64,000 nucleotides of DNA from Nodosilinea sp. P-1105 (GTDB lineage Bacteria; Cyanobacteriota; Cyanobacteriia; Phormidesmidales; Phormidesmidaceae), in the NCBI RefSeq assembly GCF_012911975.1, contig NZ_SMDQ01000019.1:22436-86435 (forward strand), in the 5' to 3' direction. Positions 55,284 through 64,000 of the stretch are shown here, piece after piece (the first letter of the stretch is position 1; every line of letters starts with the position of its first letter). Made by a program: the position numbers and the translations under genes. The notes below the pieces were generated by a model. It did not search any database, had not been told where the DNA came from, and was given only the letters and a program-made list of their open reading frames with translations.

Positions 55284-56438
55284 TGCGGTTTTCCCTTGGG
55301 CAATCGAGAGTTGTAAGTGGAGGAACATAACTCAGTGATGTGATCCTGAATCATGTCATGCTAAATCATGTCATTCCGGCCAGCGGGAGGAATCTTAGCC
55401 AAGATGTCACTCCCTGAGCAGCCGTTGCGCGTCTACGACTTCGCTGCGCTTCCCTCGAGGTGACAGAACAACGTCTAGTCAGGATTCTCTACCTACTATT
55501 CAATAAAACACGTATTAATCAGAGCATCCATTGCAGCGCAATTCTTCTAGGGATCTTCACAGAAGCAGGCATGCCTGCAATAATTCTTTGTTGCAGCTTT
55601 GTCGCTAAAATCTCTCACCCAACTTTGAGATCGCTCTTTCATAGAAAATTGATCAGGATTTATCCTGACAAACAGAAAAGTGACTGTATACGAAATCAGT
55701 GCTTAAGTTAAACCGTTGCAAAATGCTTGCCATTTCCACTTACAGACATCAGGGTCTTTGGACCAGAGTCTCAGTCTGGTTGGGCATTGGATCCAAACAG
55801 AGGTGATTGAGGAAATGGATCATAAACCAGAGTCAAGTCCAGACCTGGAGTTCTGCCTGTGGAAAAACTCCAAATCCCGAGCTGGACTTGGTATAGAATG
55901 TCTTCCTGAAATTGTTGCTCAATCCATCGACAAGTCAATCAGTAACATGATGCCCTAGTTGTTGTCGTAGTAATGGATCGAGGTATATTCATTAGTCCTA
56001 TGTCGAGTTATGCTCGGCGACAGGTTTTAATGCAAAAATTTATCTTTGTCTCGACCAAAATCAAGTCCAAGCTCAGATTTGGATCAGATCTGGAATTGAT
56101 TTAGACGAGCTTATAGACGAATATCTTGTCTAGTAAGGCTAGGAATATTTTGATTAAACTTTTTATTTATCCTGAAGTTTGTAAATCTATGATTTGCGAT
56201 TTAAAAACCAGCATACCAATCTATTTTTTTGACGTCAGTTTAGATTGAAAATCGCTTAATTAACAGTGGGGCAATGGTCAGACTTGGCTTGCCTGAGTTT
56301 AATTATCTGCCTGCTGAGCCCGGGCTATATCTTGACCTGGGGCGAGGGCGGGTGCATCCCTCATCTTCCCTATGACTCGGAATCGGCTGAAACCTTTCCC
56401 TTGACTAATTTATGTTTTGATATGCAGGGAGTTTTCCT
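55284..56438. other. 1.15-kb upstream region of the cellulose operon
   Basis: No gene is called. Frames at 55460-55711 and 56266-56571 lack ribosome sites and homology. The AT-rich part from about 56100 and the absence of other genes suggest the promoter region of the operon. Copy 5 of the 55-bp element lies at 55835-55889. Confidence 0.55.
55835..55889. repeat. 55-bp palindromic element, copy 5
   Basis: AAGTCCAGACCTGGAGTTCT leads and CTGGACTT closes; the copy is nearly identical to copy 3. Confidence 0.85.
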
Positions 56439-57926
56439 ATGGCCAATTGGATGGCACTGGGCTGCGGCCTGGGCCTTGGAATCATGGGCGCTACCTCGTC
56501 ATTGCCAGCGGCACAGGCCACAACGCCTGCCGATGACGACGGGCCATTCATCGTATCCTCCCTGGGACTAGGGGGGGGAGGGATGCCGTTTTTAGAGGAT
56601 AAGGCCAGGCCTGACCAGGAAAAAGCCGGGCCGGGGCTAGAGCCAGAGGTTCTGGAACAGCTCCCTGGAGGATTAGAATCGTCGGCACTAGACTCATCGG
56701 CACTAGAGTCGTCATCACCGGACGCAGCAGCGGCACTAGAGTCCCTGCCGCCAAATGCAGAAGCGGTGCCAGTGATGTCGCCTCGGGTCAACGCTGAGGC
56801 GATCGCAGCGGTTGATGAGGTCTCAGTCGGGGTAGCTGATGGCGCCCTGAGCTTCTCGGCCACCAGTCTAAGTGCCATGCCAACCCCAGAGTTTGAGCCA
56901 GGCCTGCCCCCAGAATCCCAATCAGTGATCAGTGGCCCAGCGCAGCGATCGCAAGCATTTGGCCAGGCGGCCTACTTGCAACAGGGAGACGAGGGGTCGG
57001 CCCGACTGCGGGGGGGTGTCATCTATGGGCTCAGCCCATCGGTGCTGGCCGGGGTGACGGTGGATTTAAGTACCGGCCAGGCTTTTTCAGACAATGACCA
57101 GACTGGCTTCAGTCTGAATGAGTTGTACCTGACCGCCTCCCCCGCCCGCCTGCCAGAGCTGCGGCTGACCGCCGGGCTAATGGATTTGACCTCGTACCTG
57201 GATCGCAACAGCTTTGCCAAAGACTCCCTGACCCATTTTTTTAACCCGGTGTTTCAGACCAATCCGGCCCTGAGTGCCAGCAATCTGTCATCCCGGCCGG
57301 GGGCTTTAGTTAACTGGACCCCGGTGGATGAACTCTCGCTCACTGCCACCACCTTTTCCTCCCGGCGGAGCTTGGGGGACTTTTCCCTGGACTCGTTTGC
57401 TGGGGAGGTGGGGGTGCGGTGGGGCAACGCCATCGTGCGGGGTACCTACGTCACCTCCCGCGACTCGGGGCGGGGGGATGGGTTCCAGGAAATTTTTGCG
57501 GTCGATCGCGGGGGTGGAGAGTTTGGCCCCCGACTGGGCGATCGCGAAACTGGATTTGGCCTCAACGCCGAAGTGTTCATCCCTGGCTTAGAGCTGGGCG
57601 TTTTTGGCCGCTATGGCTGGTACACCAACCAAGCCCTGGGGGCCAGTGGGCAAACCTACAGCGTTGGGGTCAATCGGCTGGATGTCTTGATGGCCGGGGA
57701 TCGGCTGGGGCTGGGCTATGGCCGTCAGTTGTCCAATTCGGGCCTGCGTCAGGCCAGCGGCAACCCAGTGCCCGACGTCTGGGAGCTGTTTTACGACACC
57801 AAAATCATTGACAACCTGCGGGCTGGGGTCAGCCTGCAACAGCGCAACGCCTGGACAGAAACCTACCTGGGGTTTCGGCTGCGCTATGACCTGGTCTGGA
57901 ATCCACCCGGGAGGGCCACAGAATGA
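56439..57926 (+). CDS. Outer-membrane beta-barrel protein, BcsC-barrel-like
   Basis: 495 residues with a signal peptide ending near ASSLPAAQA-like SSLPAAQA (about residue 26). A low-complexity Ser/Ala/Glu linker (60-110) precedes a region of alternating aromatic/polar strands (GGVIYGLSPSVLAGVTVDL, ELRLTAGLMDLTSYLDRN, LGVFGRYGWYTNQALG, ETYLGFRLRYDLVW) that ends in a Trp/aromatic C-terminal strand, as in outer-membrane barrels. In E. coli the cellulose export barrel is the C-terminal part of BcsC; here it is a separate gene whose stop overlaps the next ATG (ATGA). AGGGAG lies 7 nt before its start. Confidence 0.75.
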   Translation: MANWMALGCGLGLGIMGATSSLPAAQATTPADDDGPFIVSSLGLGGGGMPFLEDKARPDQEKAGPGLEPEVLEQLPGGLESSALDSSALESSSPDAAAALESLPPNAEAVPVMSPRVNAEAIAAVDEVSVGVADGALSFSATSLSAMPTPEFEPGLPPESQSVISGPAQRSQAFGQAAYLQQGDEGSARLRGGVIYGLSPSVLAGVTVDLSTGQAFSDNDQTGFSLNELYLTASPARLPELRLTAGLMDLTSYLDRNSFAKDSLTHFFNPVFQTNPALSASNLSSRPGALVNWTPVDELSLTATTFSSRRSLGDFSLDSFAGEVGVRWGNAIVRGTYVTSRDSGRGDGFQEIFAVDRGGGEFGPRLGDRETGFGLNAEVFIPGLELGVFGRYGWYTNQALGASGQTYSVGVNRLDVLMAGDRLGLGYGRQLSNSGLRQASGNPVPDVWELFYDTKIIDNLRAGVSLQQRNAWTETYLGFRLRYDLVWNPPGRATE

Positions 57927-60199
57927 CACGGAGTTTAACGGGTAAACCAAGACCAGCGTCAGCCACCCTACTGGCCATCGCCCTCAGCCTGGGCCTGGGC
58001 ATACCTAGCGGTGCACCGGCCCTGGCCCAGCGATCGCCCCAGGTGAGCCAGGGCTATGCCCTGCTAGAACGGGGTTGGGTCAACGATGCGATCGCCGCTT
58101 TTGAATCGGCTCTGCAACGCACGCCCAATTCGCTGGATGCACGGCTGGGGTTAGCAGTGGCCTACCAGCGAGCCGGACGGGATGCCGAGGCCTGGGCGGC
58201 TCACCAGGCGGTGCTGCAGATTGACCCCGAACACCCCACGGCCCTGGCCGCCCTGGGGGAACTGGGGGGCTATCGACCCGAATGGCAAGCCGCAGGCATC
58301 GCGGCCCTCACCCGGCTGTTGAGCCAGGCCCCTGACAATTGGGCCGCTCGCAGCCAGCGGGCCTTACTGTACGGCTATCAGGGACGATTTGTGGAATCCC
58401 TGGCCGACTATGATCGGGTGCTGAGCCACCAACCCACTCCGACCACCCTGCTGGGGGCCGCCCAAGTCCAGGCCTTTAGCGGCGACTATGAGGCCGCCCT
58501 GGCCCTATTCAACCGCTATCGGCAAACCGGCACCGTCCCCATCGAGGCCTTGACCGCCTATGCCTTGACGTTGCAAGAAACGGGGCAGCCTGAGCGGGCG
58601 ATCACCGTGCTAGAACCAGAGCTGCGCCCTGCGGATCGCACCGACGATCTGGCCCTGGGTATTCGCGCTGGTCTGGCCAATGCCTACGATGCCCATGGGC
58701 AAACCCAAACGGCCCTCGATCTGCTGGCTCCCTTAGAGGGCAAGCCCGAAGCTCGCCTGCCCCTGGCTCGGGCCTACAGCGCCATCGGTCGCCGTCAGCA
58801 AAAACCGGATCTGTTTGAGCAGGCCACCCGCCTGTACCGGCAAGCCCTGGCGGCCGCCCCAACCCCCAGCTATGGTCTGCGGGTCGAGGTGGCCGATGTG
58901 CTCAGCGAGTGGCCTGGCACCGAGCCCCTGGCCCTGGAGATGTGGGCCACTCTGGTGACAGAAAACCCAGCGGTGGTTAGCCTGCAAGTAAAAGAACGGC
59001 TGCTGGCCCACCGCCTGAATCAGGTTAAAGCCGAGACCGTGGCCGAGCATCTCTTGCCCCTGCTCTCCCCCATGCCTGACCCGGTTCCAGAACAGCGGGC
59101 GATCGCCATGGCGCTGATTCATGTAGACCCCCCCGATCCGGCTCTGTTGCCGTTGTATGAAGCGGCAGCGGCGACGGTGGAGCAGCCGCTGTTGACCTAC
59201 CGCATGGCTCAGATTCATTTGCAGACGGGGGATTTGGCGGCTGCCCAAGGTGCTTTGACCATCTATCAAGCCGCTACCCCCGAAGCCGACTGGGGGACCG
59301 AACTGCTGGTGGCTGATCTAGAGCGGCAGTTGGGGGACTGGGAGGCCAGTGCCCGCCGCTATGAGCAGGTGATCACGGCTCAGCCCAGTGTGAGGGTCAC
59401 CACCGCAGCACTACGGGGATTGACCTTTGTGCGCACCCTCCAGGGACAACCTGAATTGGCGCTGCCGTTATATGCAGCGGCGATCGCCGCTGATCCTGAC
59501 AATCCCATCTATCCTCTGGGTTATGCCCTGCTGGCCTACCGGGTCGATGAGATCACCAGCGAGGTGGCCACCAACGCCGTGAACCTCTGGTTAAGCTCCC
59601 AGCCCCTAGAACAGGCTCCCCTGGAACTAGTGGAGTTGGTGGGGGCCTTGCCCGCCGCCGAGGCTCGGGCTGACCTGTATCAAACCCTGTTAGCCCAATA
59701 CCCCGATCACCTGTGGGTACAGTGGCGCCAGATTCAGCTGCTGGCCCGCCATGATCCAGCCCAGGCCCAGGCCCAGATGGAGGCGTTGATGGCCGCCCAC
59801 CCCGACGACCCTACGGTTTACTTTTTCCAGGGCGAGTTGGCCCAGCAGCAGGGCAACCTGCCCCTGGCCACAGACGCCTACCAGCGGATTTTAGTCCAAG
59901 AGCCCGACAACATCGGCGCCCTCAGTGCCCTGGGCGGGGTGCAGTTTCAGCAGGGAAACTTACCCATGGCTCGGGCTTACTACGACCAGGTGCTGGCTCT
60001 CGATGCTGAGGCTTGGGGGGCTCGGTATGCGATCGCCGAACTCGACATTGCCGAAGACCACAAGCTGGCGGCCCTACAACAGCTGCGCCAATTGCCCCCC
60101 GAAGCGGCTGGTGCCATCAACCTCGATCAGCGCATCCAGGAGGTGGAATTTGATCTGCTGCGCCGCCGCGGCTTCCAACCCCCTTGGGAACGCTATTAA
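57923..60199 (+). CDS. bcsC: Periplasmic TPR protein, BcsC TPR-like
   Basis: 758 residues. A signal peptide (to about residue 35, ending SGAPALAQ) precedes many TPR units (for example GYALLERGWVNDAIAAFESA and ALGGVQFQQGNLPMARAYYD). There is no C-terminal barrel, unlike E. coli BcsC where TPR and barrel are fused. The 4-bp overlap with the barrel gene implies a stoichiometric pair. Periplasmic TPRs would guide the glucan to the barrel. Naming it bcsC is by analogy with the TPR part only. Confidence 0.82.
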   Translation: MTRSLTGKPRPASATLLAIALSLGLGIPSGAPALAQRSPQVSQGYALLERGWVNDAIAAFESALQRTPNSLDARLGLAVAYQRAGRDAEAWAAHQAVLQIDPEHPTALAALGELGGYRPEWQAAGIAALTRLLSQAPDNWAARSQRALLYGYQGRFVESLADYDRVLSHQPTPTTLLGAAQVQAFSGDYEAALALFNRYRQTGTVPIEALTAYALTLQETGQPERAITVLEPELRPADRTDDLALGIRAGLANAYDAHGQTQTALDLLAPLEGKPEARLPLARAYSAIGRRQQKPDLFEQATRLYRQALAAAPTPSYGLRVEVADVLSEWPGTEPLALEMWATLVTENPAVVSLQVKERLLAHRLNQVKAETVAEHLLPLLSPMPDPVPEQRAIAMALIHVDPPDPALLPLYEAAAATVEQPLLTYRMAQIHLQTGDLAAAQGALTIYQAATPEADWGTELLVADLERQLGDWEASARRYEQVITAQPSVRVTTAALRGLTFVRTLQGQPELALPLYAAAIAADPDNPIYPLGYALLAYRVDEITSEVATNAVNLWLSSQPLEQAPLELVELVGALPAAEARADLYQTLLAQYPDHLWVQWRQIQLLARHDPAQAQAQMEALMAAHPDDPTVYFFQGELAQQQGNLPLATDAYQRILVQEPDNIGALSALGGVQFQQGNLPMARAYYDQVLALDAEAWGARYAIAELDIAEDHKLAALQQLRQLPPEAAGAINLDQRIQEVEFDLLRRRGFQPPWERY

Positions 60200-60234
60200 C
60201 TAACCTGTCCGCTCTTTGACTACGGTGACCTACC

Positions 60235-61488
60235 ATGTTTGGCCTACGTAAACCCCAACAACGTTTAATTCAGTCCACCCTACCCCTGGCCCTGGTGCTG
60301 GCCCTGGTGGGGCCGAGTTGCACCCAGACCCAGGCCTGCGCCTGTCTCCAGCCAGGGGCCGAGGCAGCCCTCAGCCTACCTGTGCCCAGCCCCCATGAAG
60401 CGGTGCTGCTGGAGGGTTGGTCGGCCTACCGCCAACGGTTTATCCAGGCGGATGGCCGGGTGATCGACCGGGAAGACCAGGATCGCACCGTGTCGGAAGG
60501 TCAGGCCTATGCCATGCTGCGGGCGGTGGCCATCGACGACCCCGCCACCTTTGATCGCACCTACACCTGGGCCAAAGATAACCTAGTTCGCCAGGACGAG
60601 ACCGGGGAGCCCATAGACCGTTTATGGGCCTGGAAGTGGGGGCAGCGGCCGAATGGGAATTGGGGAGCCCTGGACCCTAACTTTGCCACCGACGCCGATA
60701 TTGACGCCGCCACCGCCCTGATTTTGGCGGCCCAGCGCTGGCAATGCGATCGCTACGCCGAGGAGGCCCGAGCGTTGCTAGCCGACCTATGGGCCTATGG
60801 CACCCTAGAGCTGCCCGATGGCACCCGCCAGCTGATTCCCGGCCCGATCGCTGACTTTCAGCTGGGGGATGACCAAATTATTTTGAACCCCTCCTACTTT
60901 GCCCCAGCCAGCTTTCGCCTGTTTGCCGAGGTGGACCCCGACCATGACTGGCTGAGCCTGATTGACAGCGGCTATGCCATGTTGGACGACCTCTCCAGTT
61001 TTTCGGCTACGGGGCTACCCCCCGACTGGATTGTCTTTACGCCCGCCACCGGCACCTATCGCCAGTTGCCCCTCGACCACGCCCTGCAAAGTCACTACAG
61101 CTTTGATGCAATTCGGGTCTGGTGGCGGGTCAGCCAGGATGCTGTTTGGTTCAACGAACCCCGGGCTGACGCCTACTTACAGGCCCAGCTGCCAGAACTC
61201 GGCGATCGCTGGCAGCAAGCCGGTCGCCTGCCGGCCCGCCTCACCCTGGATGGCCAGGCCGAATCCAGCTACGAAGCCACTGCCCACTATGCCATGGTCT
61301 ATGGGGCCATGCAACGGGTCAATCAGGCGATCGCCGAGGACATCTACCGCACCAAGCTGCAACCCGCCTACCAAGATGGCTTTTGGGATAACGATACCGC
61401 CTACTACACCCAGAATTTGGCCTGGTTTGGGCTCTGGCCCCTGGAGGCCTCACCCCAACGCCTGCAGGTCAGCCAATGCGAGGGATGA
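60235..61488 (+). CDS. bcsZ: Glycoside hydrolase family 8 endoglucanase, BcsZ-like
   Basis: 417 residues. A hydrophobic N-terminal signal (about 10-35) is followed by the GH8 domain: SEGQAYAMLRAVAIDD with the catalytic Glu, WAWKWGQRPNGNWG, the TDADIDAATALILA region with the acid/base Asp, and LNPSYFAPASFRLF. It likely trims or releases nascent glucan in the periplasm, as BcsZ does. It lies 35 bp after the TPR gene. Confidence 0.9.
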   Translation: MFGLRKPQQRLIQSTLPLALVLALVGPSCTQTQACACLQPGAEAALSLPVPSPHEAVLLEGWSAYRQRFIQADGRVIDREDQDRTVSEGQAYAMLRAVAIDDPATFDRTYTWAKDNLVRQDETGEPIDRLWAWKWGQRPNGNWGALDPNFATDADIDAATALILAAQRWQCDRYAEEARALLADLWAYGTLELPDGTRQLIPGPIADFQLGDDQIILNPSYFAPASFRLFAEVDPDHDWLSLIDSGYAMLDDLSSFSATGLPPDWIVFTPATGTYRQLPLDHALQSHYSFDAIRVWWRVSQDAVWFNEPRADAYLQAQLPELGDRWQQAGRLPARLTLDGQAESSYEATAHYAMVYGAMQRVNQAIAEDIYRTKLQPAYQDGFWDNDTAYYTQNLAWFGLWPLEASPQRLQVSQCEG

Positions 61489-61567
61489 CGCTCTAGGCAG
61501 CGGCTGTGCTACCCCGGCGTCCTGTGACCTGGCTTTATGACTAACTAGATTATTTCTAACTTCTACC

Positions 61568-63865
61568 ATGACGCTTTTCGCCTTTTCGCCCCGGACTCGC
61601 CGTCGCCTCGCCCTCTATCTAATGACGCTGCTGCTGATTACCAGCCAGCCCCTGTTGGCCCAGGAACCAGAGGCCGTAGAGCAGACCCCAGCCCCGATCG
61701 CCACCGAAATTACCCTGCCAGACAACCTGCCAGGGCCACCCACCATCGCCCCAGGGGATGCAGGCCAGTATGTCCTGGAATTTAATCGCAGTCCGGTGGT
61801 CGGCAACCGCCTGCGCTTTACCGGCATCTACGACGAACAGCGCCTGCACTTTACCCGCCCCCGAGCCTGGACCCCTGAGTCTGTGAGTGTGCTGTTGCGC
61901 TATCGCCATTCTGCCGCCCTCTACGCCACCCGCTCCAACCTGACAGTGCTGGTTAACGGTACCAGCATTGGCAGCGTGCCCCTGAATCTGCCCATGGGCG
62001 AGATTGGCGACATCGTGTTTGATATTCCCCCTGATCTGCTGCAAGACCACAATGAACTGGTGGTGGCGGCCCTGCAAAACAACTCCCCCACCTGCACCCA
62101 GGACCCCTACGATCCGTCCCTGTGGGCCGAGGTGCTACCCGATTCTAAGGTGGTGTTTGACTTTCAGCCCCAGGCGGTTACCCCAGACTTTAGCCAGTTC
62201 CCCTATCCCCTGTTTGATCTGCTGAGCCTGCAAGCCAACCGGGTAGCCTACTTACAGCCATCCCAGGTGGATAGCCCCTGGCTGACTACCCTGGGACGGT
62301 TGCAAACCTACCTGGGTCGCACCGCCCACTATCGCCCCCTGGACAGTCGCCTGATCGAAACGGTGGATGCCCTGACCCCCCAGGAACGGCTGGTGATGTT
62401 GGGGACGCCTAGCCAGCAACCGAGCCTGGCTGAGCTGGATTTACCCTTCGCCCTGGTGGCGGGTGAATGGGTAGATGAGGACGGCACCCCCCTGCCGGAG
62501 GATGTGGGCTTACTGGCCTGGAGCACCCTGAATCAGGAGCAATCTCCGGTGCTGGTGATCAGCGGCAACGGCGAGGCTGGTGTCGCTAAAGCCACCCAGT
62601 ACCTGGTGCAGCCCCAGGATCAGCAAATTGCCACCGGCCACGCCTTAGTGGTCAACCAGATGGCTGAGCTGCCCTCCCCCTCCCCCCGGCAATGGCCAGG
62701 GTATCTGCCCGAGGAGGACAGCTTTTTACTGGCAGAGATGACCAGCCCCAATCACCAACCGATCGGTGATATGACCGTGCGCGGTTCCCATGCCCCCGCC
62801 CTAACCATCGACTTTAAAGCGCTACCGGACGATCGCTTGCTGCGGGGCAGTCGCATGCAGCTGGTGTACAGCTATGGGCCCCAGGTGAACCCCCTCACCT
62901 CTCTGGTGGATGTGGAACTGGATGGGGTCTCTTTGCAGGGGAAACGGTTGACAGCGGCCCAGGGGGCGAGTCGACGGACCTTAACGGTGGATTTACCGGG
63001 CGATCGCGTCACCCCCAACTCCAAACTACAGGTCAATTTCCGCCTCGACCCCCGAGAACGGCGGTCCTGTAGCCGAGTGACCGACCAGCAACTGTGGGGC
63101 ACCATCCACAGCGACACTAGCTTTACCCTCAACCGCACAGCCGTTACCAACCTGCCCGACCTGGATCTGTTCAAAACCGGCTATCCGTTCACCGCCCCCC
63201 AAGATTTAGCCGCGACCGCTGTGGTAGTCCCCGATCAGCCGACGGCCGCCGACCTGGAGGTGTTGTTAACCCTCACCGAACGGCTGGGCCGCCTGAGTCA
63301 GGCCGACTCTGTGCAGTTAGCCGTCTATCGCCAGACTGACTTACCCGATGACGTACGCCAGGACCGACACCTAGTGGCGATTGGGACCGAACCCCAGTTC
63401 CCCTTCCCCGACCTGCTGACCAACACCGGCTTCACCCTAGAAGGTCGCCAAACCCGTCGCTGGGGCCGTAGCCAGGTGCAACCCTTACCAGACGGCGAAG
63501 GGCTGATCAAGTCGGTGATTTCCCCCTGGAATTCCCAGCGGGTGGTTCTGGCTCTCAGCGGTCGCGAGGCCGTCGGTCTAGCTCAGGTGGCCGACCTGCT
63601 GCGCCACGACCCCCTGTTTTATCAAATCGAAGGCGATACCGTGCTGGTCAGCGCCCAGGTGCCCGACCCCGACCCCCACGCCAGCAACGACTACCGATTG
63701 ACCACCCTGCGCCAAACCCCCTCAGTCCAGATCGCCACCGCCACCGATTATCCCTTGCTGTGGCGGCTGGCCCAAGCCAACTGGCTGTTTGTGGTCCCCG
63801 CCACCGTGGCCCTGTCGTTGTTGATCTACGGTGCCGCCCAGGCCTATCTACGGCGGGTGGGGTGA
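61568..63865 (+). CDS. bcsB: Cellulose synthase subunit B (BcsB)
   Basis: 765 residues. A signal peptide (to about residue 32, SQPLLAQ) precedes the two carbohydrate-binding/flavodoxin-like repeats of BcsB; landmarks are LRYRHSAALYATRSNLTVLV, NSPTCTQDPYDPSLWAEV and FRLDPRERRSCSRV. One C-terminal membrane helix (about 742-760, WLFVVPATVALSLLIYGAAQ) anchors the protein, as in BcsB, which docks on the BcsA synthase. It lies 79 bp after the GH8 gene; a bcsA may follow outside the window. Confidence 0.9.
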   Translation: MTLFAFSPRTRRRLALYLMTLLLITSQPLLAQEPEAVEQTPAPIATEITLPDNLPGPPTIAPGDAGQYVLEFNRSPVVGNRLRFTGIYDEQRLHFTRPRAWTPESVSVLLRYRHSAALYATRSNLTVLVNGTSIGSVPLNLPMGEIGDIVFDIPPDLLQDHNELVVAALQNNSPTCTQDPYDPSLWAEVLPDSKVVFDFQPQAVTPDFSQFPYPLFDLLSLQANRVAYLQPSQVDSPWLTTLGRLQTYLGRTAHYRPLDSRLIETVDALTPQERLVMLGTPSQQPSLAELDLPFALVAGEWVDEDGTPLPEDVGLLAWSTLNQEQSPVLVISGNGEAGVAKATQYLVQPQDQQIATGHALVVNQMAELPSPSPRQWPGYLPEEDSFLLAEMTSPNHQPIGDMTVRGSHAPALTIDFKALPDDRLLRGSRMQLVYSYGPQVNPLTSLVDVELDGVSLQGKRLTAAQGASRRTLTVDLPGDRVTPNSKLQVNFRLDPRERRSCSRVTDQQLWGTIHSDTSFTLNRTAVTNLPDLDLFKTGYPFTAPQDLAATAVVVPDQPTAADLEVLLTLTERLGRLSQADSVQLAVYRQTDLPDDVRQDRHLVAIGTEPQFPFPDLLTNTGFTLEGRQTRRWGRSQVQPLPDGEGLIKSVISPWNSQRVVLALSGREAVGLAQVADLLRHDPLFYQIEGDTVLVSAQVPDPDPHASNDYRLTTLRQTPSVQIATATDYPLLWRLAQANWLFVVPATVALSLLIYGAAQAYLRRVG

Positions 63866-64000
63866 TGGGTTGAGGTGCAAGGTGTCAGGTGCAAGGTGCA
63901 AACCGCAAACCTGATACCCCCCCTCTCCCCCACTCCATCACTCCCCCATCTCCCCCTCTCCCCCTCTCCCCCTCTCCCCCACTCCATCACTCCCCCATCT
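63866..64000. repeat. Pyrimidine-rich tandem repeat at the right edge
   Basis: After bcsB the sequence becomes CTCCCC-type tandem units; CTCCCCCACTCCATCACTCC occurs twice about 49 bp apart. No gene is visible before the edge. Confidence 0.8.

Noticed and set aside
55460-55958. Two short open frames upstream of the cellulose operon
   Set aside because: One crosses a copy of the 55-bp element; neither has a ribosome site or recognisable domain.
1-64000. tRNA or rRNA genes
   Set aside because: I looked for T-loop signatures such as GGTTCGAAT and found only coding occurrences; none could be supported.

Overview
The window is from a cyanobacterial chromosome. Direct signs are the many HIP1 octamers (GCGATCGC) from about 4.7 kb onward, a split-intein half of DnaE, a PAM68-type photosystem assembly protein, a myxol-type carotenoid pair (cruF/cruG), a HetZ-like regulator, a DASH cryptochrome and a group 2 sigma factor. 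The GC-rich coding, abundant intergenic palindromes and pentapeptide-repeat genes suggest a Leptolyngbya/Nodosilinea-like lineage; that placement is inference. No rRNA, tRNA, CRISPR array, prophage or intact insertion sequence was seen.

Layout. 0-5 kb is an AT-rich accessory segment: a membrane-anchored TPR protein cut by the left edge, a two-TM protein with a degenerate Nudix box, hairpin repeats and two small unknown genes. 5-12 kb holds YggT, a plant-type uracil phosphoribosyltransferase, a DUF1232 protein, the TIGR02587/TIGR02588 membrane pair, an FKBP isomerase and dnaE-C. 12-16 kb is the ctaCDE cytochrome oxidase operon. 16-24.6 kb has the sigma factor, murI, the polyprenyl diphosphate synthase (sds), a CYTH protein and cruG/cruF. 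24.8-31 kb is a housekeeping run: GNAT, ruvX, DUF3727, mltG, yqeG, proB. 31-38 kb carries a sugar transferase, a HetZ-like regulator next to an ATPase-less PilB-like protein, PAM68, rpsO, ruvA, a DivIVA-like gene and coaD. 38-49 kb has GNAT, miaE, a TenA-family gene, a Uma2 remnant, cry-DASH, GH13 amylase, a canonical upp, a protein with (FLG)n repeats, galE and glcD. 49-55 kb has ruvB among three pentapeptide-repeat genes and several exported unknowns. 56.4-63.9 kb is a cellulose-export operon: beta-barrel, TPR protein, GH8 cellulase and BcsB, running toward the right edge where a synthase may follow.

How the genes work together. ctaCDE forms one terminal oxidase. cruF and cruG act in sequence on myxol-type carotenoids. 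ruvA, ruvB and ruvX are scattered pieces of recombination or rRNA-processing functions. The cellulose genes look like a periplasm-to-outer-membrane export route in which the usual single BcsC is divided into separate barrel and TPR proteins.

Most novel material: the (FLG)n membrane protein; the split BcsC; the HetZ-like/PilB-like pair; a 55-bp palindromic element in five copies; TA-flanked miniature elements touching stop codons; and a dense run of hairpins near 51.5 kb.
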